Made by a program: the position numbers and the translations under genes. 64,000 nt of DNA from Streptomyces sp. Z26 (GTDB taxonomy: Bacteria; Actinomycetota; Actinomycetes; Streptomycetales; Streptomycetaceae), in contig NZ_RCHV01000002.1 in NCBI RefSeq assembly GCF_003665095.1, positions 3,780,001-3,844,000 on the forward strand. Direction: 5' to 3'. Below the pieces are notes generated by a model. That model did not search any database. It was given only the letters and a program-made list of their open reading frames with translations, and had not been told where the DNA came from. Shown in pieces: positions 27,174 to 36,600 of the stretch. The first letter of the stretch is position 1, and every line of letters begins with the position of its first letter.

Positions 27174-29270
27174 ATGCCCAACGCTGAACGGCCCGGGCCG
27201 CCCCAAGAAGCCCGACAGGTCGACATCGCACACGTCTACGATCGGTTGGCTGATCGCGGGCTCCAGTACGGTCCGGCGTTCCGCGGCCTGCGCTCCGTGT
27301 GGTCCCACGGCGAGGAGGTCTACGCGGAGGCCGTCCTCGAAGCGGGCACTCTCGACAACGCGGGCGGCTACCTGCTGCACCCCGCGTTGTTCGACGCGGC
27401 GTTCCAGACCGCGCTGGTGCCAGGGCTCGACGAAGAGGGAAAGACCTTTCTCCCGTTCGCTCTGCGCGGGGTCCGCGTGTACAAGGCGGGCGCCGGCGCC
27501 GTCCACGTGCACACGGCACCCGGCGACAACGGCAGCATCACGTTGTCGCTCACCGACGCCGACGGCCAACAGGTCGCCACGGTCGAAAGTCTCGTCCGGC
27601 GACCCGTCACCGCCGACCAGCTGGAGGCCGCGACACAGCGCACGTACCTGCTGCGGCTCGCGTGGAAAGCGCTCCCGCAGTCGGCGGCCGCCTCGGAGCG
27701 GCAGCGTTGGGCGTTCCTCGGTACCGACCACCTCGGACTCACCGGCGCGCTGAAGTCCCTCCGCCCGTCCTTCGAGGTGCACCCGTCGCTGCACGCCTTG
27801 GACGACGCTCTCTGCGCGGGCGCGCCGGTGCCCGAGGTGGTCGTCGTCTCCTGCACGGACGATTCCTCGTCGGTGTACTCGGCGGCACAGCGCGCGCTGA
27901 TGCTCGTACAGGAGTGGTTGGCCGACGCGCGCCTCGCCGACTCCAGGCTCGTCCTCGTCTGCCGCGGCGCCGCCGCCACGGGCCCGCACGAGGATCAACC
28001 CGACATGTCGGGTGCTGCCGTGTGGGGCCTGCTCCGGAGCGCCCAGTCGGAGCACCCTGGCCGCTTCACGCTGGTCGACATCGACGACCCAGCCGAATCC
28101 GCCCACGGTCTCGTCGCCGCGGTCGACTCCGGGGAGCCGCAGCTCGCCGTACGCCAGGACGCACTGTTCCGACCGCGCCTCGTCCGCGCTCCGACACCCG
28201 CCCGCAGCACGACACTCACCGGTACGGTGGTTCTCACCGGCGGTACCGGCGCCCTCGCCAGGGCGGTCGCCCGCCACTTGGTCACCCGGCACGAGGTACG
28301 GCATCTGGTCCTGCTCAGTCGCCGCGGCCCGAAAGCCGTCGGCGCCGATGAGCTCACCGCCGAATTGACCGAGCACGGAGCGCGGGTCGACGTCGTCGCC
28401 TGTGACACCGCCGACCGCGACGCCCTGGAGGCGGCGCTGGGACGCTTTCCCGCGCCGTCCGCCGTCTTCCACACCGCGGGCGTGATGGCCGATGTCGCCG
28501 TCGACACGCTCACCCCCCACGGGCTGGATCGGGTGCTGCGTCCCAAGGCGGATACCGCACTCCACCTGCACTCCCTGATCCAGGATCCGGAGTGCGCATT
28601 CGTGATGTTCTCGTCCGTGGCGGGCCTCACCGGCAACCCGGGTCAGGCCAACTACGCCGCGGCGAACGTGGTGCTCGACGCACTCGCCCACCACCGTAGG
28701 GCACTCGGCCTACGCGGGCTCTCCCTTGCCTGGGGCCTGTGGGAAAGCGACGGCGGCATGGGTTCCGAGCTGTCCGCCACGGAGTTGAGCCGTATCAAGC
28801 GCTCTGGACTCTCCCCGCTCACGCAGGAACAGGGCCTGCACCTTCTCGATGCCGCACTCGCCAGCGACGAGGCCGTGCTGTCACCGATCCGGCTGAGCGA
28901 GGCCGGGTTGACCGGGGACATGCCGCCCATTCTGGCGGAGCTGGCACCCGCGCGGTCCGACCGTCACGACCCTGCCGACTCCCTGGTAGGGCTGCTGGCC
29001 GAACTACCCGAGTCCGAACGGAGCGCCGCAGCCGTGGATTTCGTACGCGCTGCCGCTGCCGCTGTGCTCGGCTTCGACGGCCCAGACGACGTAGACGCGG
29101 ACCGCGAGTTCAGCGCCGTCGGGCTGGACTCCATCGGCAACCTCGAACTCAGCCGCAGCCTGGCGAAGTCCACCGGGCTCCAGCTGCCCGTAACCCTGAC
29201 CTTCGACCACCCGACCCCCGTAGATCTCGCAGCCCATCTGCGGCGTCTTCTCCAGGAGAACGAATCGTGA
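27174..29270 (+). CDS. Partial-module PKS: C-terminal half of DH, KR, ACP
   Basis: 698 residues with no KS and no AT. After a 15-residue linker, residues about 16-150 are only the second hot dog of a PKS dehydratase: QYGPAFRGL, then HPALFDAAFQ with the catalytic Asp at residue 74 and Gln at 78. The first hot dog with the catalytic His is absent. A complete KR follows (about 345-540; TGGTGAL, MAD with the conserved Asp, MFSS, QANYAAAN) and an ACP (Ser 653 in GLDSIG). The missing His half is found at the end of the minus-strand PKS at 30665, so the two proteins should assemble one module. GAAGGAAGAAC precedes the ATG, which supports a real start. The gene sits between the glycine-adding protein and the oxidase, so its ACP probably carries the chain on which both act. 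Confidence 0.88.
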   Translation: MPNAERPGPPQEARQVDIAHVYDRLADRGLQYGPAFRGLRSVWSHGEEVYAEAVLEAGTLDNAGGYLLHPALFDAAFQTALVPGLDEEGKTFLPFALRGVRVYKAGAGAVHVHTAPGDNGSITLSLTDADGQQVATVESLVRRPVTADQLEAATQRTYLLRLAWKALPQSAAASERQRWAFLGTDHLGLTGALKSLRPSFEVHPSLHALDDALCAGAPVPEVVVVSCTDDSSSVYSAAQRALMLVQEWLADARLADSRLVLVCRGAAATGPHEDQPDMSGAAVWGLLRSAQSEHPGRFTLVDIDDPAESAHGLVAAVDSGEPQLAVRQDALFRPRLVRAPTPARSTTLTGTVVLTGGTGALARAVARHLVTRHEVRHLVLLSRRGPKAVGADELTAELTEHGARVDVVACDTADRDALEAALGRFPAPSAVFHTAGVMADVAVDTLTPHGLDRVLRPKADTALHLHSLIQDPECAFVMFSSVAGLTGNPGQANYAAANVVLDALAHHRRALGLRGLSLAWGLWESDGGMGSELSATELSRIKRSGLSPLTQEQGLHLLDAALASDEAVLSPIRLSEAGLTGDMPPILAELAPARSDRHDPADSLVGLLAELPESERSAAAVDFVRAAAAAVLGFDGPDDVDADREFSAVGLDSIGNLELSRSLAKSTGLQLPVTLTFDHPTPVDLAAHLRRLLQENES

Positions 29271-30358
29271 ACACCGTAGTCGTCGGTGGCGGCGTCATCG
29301 GCCTGGCTGTCGCCTGGCGCGCCCAGCAGGCCGGTCTCAACGTCACCGTGATCGATCCGGAGCCGGCCAGTAAGGCCTCGCATGTGTCAGCGGGCCTGCT
29401 GGCACCCGGGAACGAACAGCTCTACCGGATGGAGGAGCTCCTCCGGTTGTCCCTGGCATCCCGCGCGCTGTATCCGACGTTCGTCGCGGAACTAGAGGAG
29501 TTCGCCCCCGCCGGCTACCGGCGTGACGGCGTGCTGGACGCGGCCTTCGACGAGGAGGCCCTGGCCGGACTCGACCGGCAGCAGGCGTTCCAGGAGGATC
29601 TTGGCATCAGCACCGAGCGCCTCACGTCCGAGGAGTGTGCCAAGCTCCAGCCCGCGTTCGGCCCCGTTCTGGGCGGTCTGCTGTCGCCCGACGACGGCGC
29701 CATCGACCCGCGTGTCCTGACCGCGGCGCTGCTCACGGCGATCGACGCGCTCGGTGGCACCGTCGTCCGGCAGCGTGTCGTACGGGTCGACGACCACTCC
29801 GTGCTCCTTGACGGCGGCGAGTCCGTCGCCTTCGACCGCCTCGTGCTGGCCGCCGGCTGCTGGACGCACCAGATCGAGGGTCTGCGGAAGGCTGCGGTCC
29901 CGGAGATACGGCCGGTCAAGGGCCAGATCCTCCGCCTCCACTCCGAGACCCCGCTGCTCAACATCACGGCGCGCGCCCGTACCGGAGAGCGCTCGCTCTA
30001 CCTCGTGCCCCGTCTGGACGGCGAGCTTGTCGTGGGTGCCACGTACGAGGAGCGCGGCTACGACGACACGGTCACCGCCGATGGCACCCGTGAGTTGCTG
30101 ACCCGTGCCGCGCAGTACCTCCCCGGTGTCGGCGACCTGGAGCTGCGCGAGATGAGCGTCGGCCTCCGCCCCGGCTCGCCCGACGAACTGCCGTTCATCG
30201 GCCCCACGAACGTGCCGGACGTCTTTCTCGCCTCGGGCCACTTCCGGATCGGCATCCAGCTCACACCGATCACGGCCGACATCATGCTGTCCTACCTCAC
30301 CGACAGCGCGCCGCACGCGGCCGCGGAGCCGTTCAAGCCCTCCCGCCTGATGGGCTGA
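29267..30358 (+). CDS. FAD-dependent glycine-oxidase-like enzyme, CmiS2/ThiO type
   Basis: A 363-residue flavin amine oxidase of the DAO/ThiO family. GGGVIG at residues 7-12 binds the FAD ADP moiety. The LVPRLDGELVVGATYEERGYD and LRPGSPDELPFIG stretches near the C-terminus are typical of glycine oxidases. The GTG start overlaps the PKS stop (GTGA) with AGGAGA upstream, so the genes are translationally coupled. In the cremimycin pathway the equivalent enzyme oxidises the N-carboxymethyl group left by glycine addition, releasing glyoxylate and leaving a free beta-amine. Here it is the last gene of the + operon and has the same partners, so I assign the same job. A role in thiamine synthesis is unlikely because no thi genes are nearby. 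Confidence 0.88.
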   Translation: MNTVVVGGGVIGLAVAWRAQQAGLNVTVIDPEPASKASHVSAGLLAPGNEQLYRMEELLRLSLASRALYPTFVAELEEFAPAGYRRDGVLDAAFDEEALAGLDRQQAFQEDLGISTERLTSEECAKLQPAFGPVLGGLLSPDDGAIDPRVLTAALLTAIDALGGTVVRQRVVRVDDHSVLLDGGESVAFDRLVLAAGCWTHQIEGLRKAAVPEIRPVKGQILRLHSETPLLNITARARTGERSLYLVPRLDGELVVGATYEERGYDDTVTADGTRELLTRAAQYLPGVGDLELREMSVGLRPGSPDELPFIGPTNVPDVFLASGHFRIGIQLTPITADIMLSYLTDSAPHAAAEPFKPSRLMG

Positions 30359-30399
30359 CCACCGGATCGGCCGCGTGCCCGCGGCGGCAGTGCCGTCTC

Positions 30400-30446
30400 A
30401 TCGACACCCTCCCCGTACTACGACGTAGTACGGGGAGGGTGTCGAT
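30400..30446. terminator. Bidirectional terminator between converging PKS operons
   Basis: A perfect 23-bp inverted repeat (30400-30422 with 30424-30446) around a single central base, 42 bases after the oxidase stop. It lies between two long converging operons and should separate them. Confidence 0.85.
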
Positions 30447-30529
30447 CCTTATGCAGTCCCGGGAGCTGGGGAGGTCCCGGTGGGGACGGTGCGGGTGGCT
30501 TGAGAGGCGCTCCCGAGGGGGCAGCCCGA

Positions 30530-30610
30530 CGGTTCGGGCTTACGACGATCCGCCCGAACCGAACGGCCCACTGACACCACTTCGCCCCGCCGCAGGGCGA
30601 CGGGGCGAAG
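30530..30610. repeat. Two further hairpins in the convergent spacer
   Basis: Stem 30530-30539 pairs with 30552-30561 (10 bp, 12-nt loop), and stem 30580-30589 pairs with 30601-30610 (10 bp, 11-nt loop). Both lie just past the end of the minus-strand PKS gene and may serve as its own terminators. The spacer 30359-30664 shows no credible gene. Confidence 0.6.
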
Positions 30611-30664
30611 AACAGAGCCGGCGATCGAGACGACCACGTCCCCGTTCGCGGGGCCTCCGGCGGG

Positions 30665-33600
30665 TCAGTCAGCCTTCACCAGCGAGTCGTTCAGCGTGCC
30701 GGTGGCATTCTCCGTCCACTTGTGGTCTTCCTCCGAACGTGACCTGATCGTGAGCGAGCGGCCGGTGCCCGGTTCTTCCGGGCCGACGATCACTTGGAGC
30801 AGCGCGCCTTCTTCAGGACCGAAGGCGACGGGGGCGTTCAGGACCATCTCTGCGATCTCGTCGAGACCCACCGTCTGCGCGGCGTGCAGGGCGAGTTCCA
30901 CGAACGCGGTGCCCGGCAGGATCACTTTCCCGATGACCACGTGGTCGCGGAGCCACGGATGCGTGTTCAGCGTCACGCGGCCGGTGAAGAGGTGGCTGCC
31001 GTCGGGGAGTTCGGTCGCCGTGGCCAGCAGCGGGTGGGTGGCGGACTCCAGGCCCAGCCCGGCTGCGTTGCCCACCGATTCCTGCGCCTCCAGCCAGTAC
31101 CGACGACGCTGGAAGGCGTACGTCGGGAGTTCGACGCTCAGGGCGCCGCTTCCGCCGAGGAACTTCTCCCAGTCGATGGGCACCCCGCGCCCGTGCAACT
31201 GTCCCACTGCCTCCATCAGACTCGTCGCCTCGTCGTGCCGCGACCGCAGCACGGGCACGGCCGCGGACTCGGGCAGTGCCTCCCTGGCGAGCGCGGTCAA
31301 CACCGCGTCAGGACCGATCTCCAGGTAGGTGGTGATGCCCTGGTCGTGCAGCGCGAGCAACCCTTCGTGGAAGCGGGTGGTGTTGCGCGCGTGCCCGATC
31401 CAGTAGTCCGGGGTGGCGATGTCAGCGCCCGCGAGCTCACCCGTGACCGTGGAAACCAGGGGGATGGCCGGTACCTCGTACGACGAACCCTCCGCGACGC
31501 TCCGGAACTCCGCCAGCATTCCCTCCATGTGGTGCGAGTGGAACGCGTGGCTGACGGTCAGGCGCCGCGTGCGCCGACCTTCCTCGGCGAACCGCGTGGC
31601 GATGGCCAGTACGTCCGCCTCGTCGCCGGACAGGACCACCGCCCGTGGGCCGTTGATCGCGGCGATGCTGACGGTGTCACCCAGCTGTGGGGTGATCTCC
31701 TCCTCGGTGGCTTCCACCGCGACCATCGCGCCGCCCCCGGGCAGTGCCTGCATCAGAGTGCCGCGAGCGGCGACCAAGCGTGAGGCGTCCTCGAGGGAAA
31801 GGACACCCGCGGTGTGGGCGGCGGCGAACTCGCCCAGGGAGTGGCCGATCACGTGGCTCGGTGTGACGCCGAAGTCGTCGGTCAACAGCCGGGTCAGCGA
31901 CGTCTGGAGCGCGAACAGCGCGGGCTGCGTGTAACGAGTCTGGTTGAGCATCTCGGGGTCGTCGTCGAAGACGACGTCCTTCAGGGACTTCTTGCCGTCG
32001 AGGTGCCGGTCCAGGATGGCGCAGACCTGGTCGAACGCGGTCCGGTAGGTCGGGTACGTCTCGTACAGCCGCTTGCCCATGCCCGCGTGCTGGGCGCCTT
32101 GGCCGGTGAACAGGAACCCGACCTCTCCTGACGAGGGGCCGACCCGGATCACCGACGGGTTCGGGGTCCTCGCGATCACCTGGAGTTGTGTGAGCAACTC
32201 CTCGCGGGTGCTGCCCACGGCCGACGCGTGGTGTTCGAAGGTGGTCCTCCGTGTCGCCAGCGAGTACGCGACGTCTGCGGGACGCACGTCCGGGTGACTG
32301 ATGACGTGGTCCAGTAGACGCTTGGCCTGGTCCCGGAGTGTTTCCTCGGTCTTGGCCGACAGGATCCACGGCAGCGGCCCGTCGGGGGTGTGCGTGATCG
32401 TGGCGGTGTCGGCCTCGACCGGTGCCTGTTCGAGGATCAGGTGCGCGTTGGTGCCGCTGATGCCGAAGGAGGAGACGGCGGCGCGGCGCGGGTGGTCGGT
32501 CTCGGGCCAGGGGCGAGCCTCGGTGAGGAGCTTGACGTTCCCCGACTCCCAGGCGACGACCGGACTTGGCTCGTCCACGTGCAGGGTCTTCGGGAGCATG
32601 CCGTGACGCATGGCCTGAACCATCTTGATCACGCCACCGACACCGGCCGCAGCCTGAGCGTGCCCCAGATTCGACTTCAACGACCCCAGCCACAGCGGCT
32701 CTTGGCGGTCCTGGCCGTACGTGGCGAGCAGCGCCTGCGCCTCGATCGGATCGCCGAGCGGGGTGCCCGTGCCGTGGCCCTCGACCGCGTCGACCTCGTG
32801 CGGCGCGAGACCGGCGTTGGCGAGCGCGGTCCTGATGACCCGTTGTTGAGCGGGCCCTCGTGGTGCGGTCAGACCGTTGGACGCGCCATCCTGGTTGACG
32901 GCGGAGCCGCGGATGAGGGCGAGGACCGGATGCCCCTTGGCTTTCGCGTCGGACAGGCGTTCCAGGACGACCATGCCGGCGCCCTCGGCCCAGGCGACGC
33001 CGTCGGCCGCGGCGGCGAAGGACTTGGAGCGTCCGTCCGGAGCAAGACCGCGCTGGCGGCTGAACTCCAGGAACATGCCCGCGTTCGCCATGACGGTGGC
33101 ACCGCCGGCGAGCGCCATGTCGCACTCGCCCTGTCGGATCGCCTGGCAGGCGAGGTGGAGCGCCACGAGGGAGGAGGAGCAGGCGGTGTCGACCGTGAGG
33201 GCCGGGCCTTCGAGGCCGAGGCTGTAGGCGACACGGCCGGAGGCGACGCTCGCGGTCGTACCTGTCAGCAGGTAGCCCTCGACGCGCTCCGCTCCCTCGT
33301 GAGTCAGCGACACGTACTCCTGCGTCACCACACCCGTGAAGACGCCCGTGGAGCTGGCTTGGAGGCTCATCGGGTCGATGCCGGCGGTCTCCAGGCTCTC
33401 CCACGCGGTCTCCAGCAGCAGGCGCTGTTGGGGGTCGAGGGCCAGCGCCTCGCGGGGGCTGATGCCGAAGAACTCGGGGTCGAACTTGTCGGCGTCGTAG
33501 AGGAAGCCCCCCTCACGCGCGTACGTCTTGCCGCTCGCGTCGGGGTCGGGGTCGTAGAGTCCCTCGACGTCCCAGCCGCGGTTCTCCGGGAAGCCACCGA

Positions 33601-36600
33601 CCGCGTCCCGCTCCTCGGCGACCAGTTGCCAGAGGGCGTCCGGGGTGTCGGCGCCGCCGGGGAAGCGCGAACCCATGCCCACGATCGCGATCGGCTCGTC
33701 GTCGAGGAGGGGCGCCGCAGGGGTGTCCGCCTCGGTGGCGGCTTCCGGAGCGGCCTCCTCATCGACCAGCTCGTCCCGCAGGTGGGAGATGAGCGACTCG
33801 GGAGTGGGGCGGTCGAAGAGCATGGTGGGCGGCAGATGCAACCCCGTCTCCTCGCTCAGCTCCATGAGGAGCTCGATGCCGCTGAGGGAGTCGAAGCCCA
33901 GATCCTTGAACGGGCTGCTGGGGTCGATGACCGGCGTCGAGGTGTGCCCGAGGACGGTCGCGATGCGCTCGCTGAGGAATGCCAGCAACAGCCTCCGCTG
34001 CTCGCTCTCGGTGAGGCCGGCCAGCTGTTCGGCCAGCGAGCCCTCCGCGAGGGCCACCGGTCCGGACTGTTCCGCCTCCGTCGTGGCCTGTACCGGTGCG
34101 GGCACCAGGTCGGCGAGCACCGGGGACAGCGCGCTCGACGCCCGCTGTGTACGCGCCTGCGACAACTCCAGCTCCGCGGGCACCAGGACCGCGTGGTCCT
34201 TGGCGAGGGCCGCGTCGAACAGGGCAAGGCCGTGTTCGGCGGGCATGGGCACGAGGCCACCGCGGCTCATTCGGGCCCGGTCGGCTTCGTCGAGGGTGTC
34301 GGCCATGCCGTTGTCCCACAGCCCCCAGGCCAGGGAAGTGGCCGGGAGGCGATGGGTGTGGCGGTGGTGGGCGAGTGCGTCGAGAAAGCTGTTGGCGGCC
34401 GCGTAGTTGGCTTGTCCGGGCGAGCCAAAGGTGCCGACGACGGAGGAGAAGAGGATGAAGTGGTCGAGTGGGGTGTCTCGGGTGGCGTGGTGGAGATTCC
34501 AGGCGCCGTCGACCTTGGGGCGGAGGACCGTGTCGATTCGTTCGTGGCCGAGTGCGGTGACGATGCCGTCGTCGAGGGTGCCGGCGCAGTGGATGACAGA
34601 GCCGAGGGGGTGTGCGAGGGGGATGGTGGCGAGGAGACCGTCGAGCGCGGCGGCGTCGGCGGCGTCGCAGGCGGCAACGGTGGCGTGGGCGCCGAGCGAG
34701 GTGAGTTCCTGGACGAGATCGCCCGCTGCTTCGGGGCCGCGGCGGCTGGTGAGCAGCAGGTGCTTGACGCCGTGCTCGGTGACCAGGTGACGGGCCAGGA
34801 GTGAACCCAGGCCACCGGTACCTCCGGTGATCAGCACCGTCTTTCCCGCGTCGAAGGACGTGGCTGCCCTGGGGGCCGTACTCAGGCGTGCCAGACGCGG
34901 GACGAGGAATCGCCCCTCGCGCAGGGCGACTTGCGGCTCATCCGCCACCACGGCGACGGACAAGGCGTCGCGGGAGGGCGACGTGCCGTCCAGATCGATG
35001 AGGGCGAAGCGGTTCGGGTTCTCCGACTGCGCCGTGCGGACCAAGCCCCAGACGGCCGCCGCGGCCGGGTCGGCCGCCATGCCGTTCTGCCCGGAGTTCG
35101 GACCGGTGACCATGGCGTCGTGGGTGAGAACGACGAGCCGTGTGTCGGGCGTGCCGTCGGCCAGTACCGCTTGGACCAGGTCCAGGGCTTGGTGAGTGGC
35201 GGAGTACGCGGCCTCCACAGGTCGTTCGACGCCGGTTCCGGCGGGGTCGGTGACGCATGGCGCGACGATGGTCGACGGTCGGTCCGCGTCGGAGCGGAGC
35301 GCGTCGCGCAGGGCGGCGGCGTCCGGGTAGGCCACGGCCGAGGAGCCGAGCACGGCCAGTACGGCGGCCACCCGCTCGTCCTCCGTGTCGCCGACGAGGG
35401 CCCAGCCGGCCCCGTCGACGGTTTCGGCACGCTGCGGTGCGGGCACCGGGCGCCAGGTCAGTTCGTGCAGGCCGCCGAGGTTGCTCGGCCGGGCCGCTTC
35501 GAGCTGTTCGCGGCCGACGGGCCGCATGGCCAGGGAGTCCACGGTCAGTACCGGGGCGCCGGACGGGTCGGTGACCCTCAGCGAGACGGTCTCCGCCGAC
35601 GGGCGGGTGATGCTGACCCGCAGGGCCTGCGCGCCGGGGGCGTGGAGGGTCAGGCCGCTCCAGGAGAACGGCACGTTGAGCGTGCTGTCCGCCGCGGAGA
35701 CGCCCGCTGCCAGGGCGAGAGGGTGCAGCGCGGAGTCGAGCAGGCCGGGGTGGACGCCGTAGCCGCCCGCAGCCGTACCCGTGGGGAGGGCCACCTCGGC
35801 GTAGAGCGCGTCATCGTCTTGCCAGGCGGCATGGAGCCCCTGGAAGAGCGGGCCGTAGCCGAAGCCGGCCTCGGCGATCCGGCGGTAGAAGCCGTCGGTG
35901 TCGAGGACGTGGGCGGACGCCGGGGGCCACGCTGCGTCCGCGGTCACGGGCGCGGTCACGGGCGCGGGCGCGCCGAGGGCACCGGTGACGTGGCACGTCC
36001 AGTCGGCTCCCAGTGGGGCGTCCTCGGGACGGGAGTGCACGGCGAAACCACGCCGCCCGGAATCGTCCACGGGCCTTACGTGCACCCGCAGTTGCAGCGC
36101 GCCCTGTTCCGGCAGCGCCAGGAACGTGTGGTGCGTCAGCTCCTCGACGCGGGGGCTGCCCACCATCGCGGCGGTGTGCAGCATCATGTCCACGAAGGCC
36201 ACGCCCGGCATCACCGGGGTGTCGAACACGGCGTGTTCGCGGGCCCAGACGGGGGACGAGGCGTTGACACGACCGCTCAGCACCAGGCCGCCCGGATCGG
36301 GCAGTTCGGTCGCGGAGGTCAGCAGCGCGTGGCCGGTCTCGGCGAGCCCCAGCCCGTCGGCGCTACCCACGGCCTTCGGAGTTGCCAGCCAGTAGCGCTG
36401 CCGCTGGAAGGGGTACGTCGGCAGGGTGACTGGACGGCCATCGGGGGCGCCGTACACGCCGAGCCAGTCCACCGCGACGCCCGCCGCGTGCGCTTGGCCC
36501 AGCGCGGTAAGCAGCGCACGCCGCTCCTCGCGGTTCCGGCGCAGGCCCGGAATGAGGGCGGCGCTGTCGGAGCCCCCGGTGAGGTTGTGTCGGGCCATGG

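Noticed and set aside
27174..27650. Truncated DH as a simple pseudogene or frameshift
   Set aside because: The gene has its own ribosome site, start, intact KR and ACP, and the missing half exists as the exact end of the minus-strand PKS. Two matching halves are better explained by a split domain.
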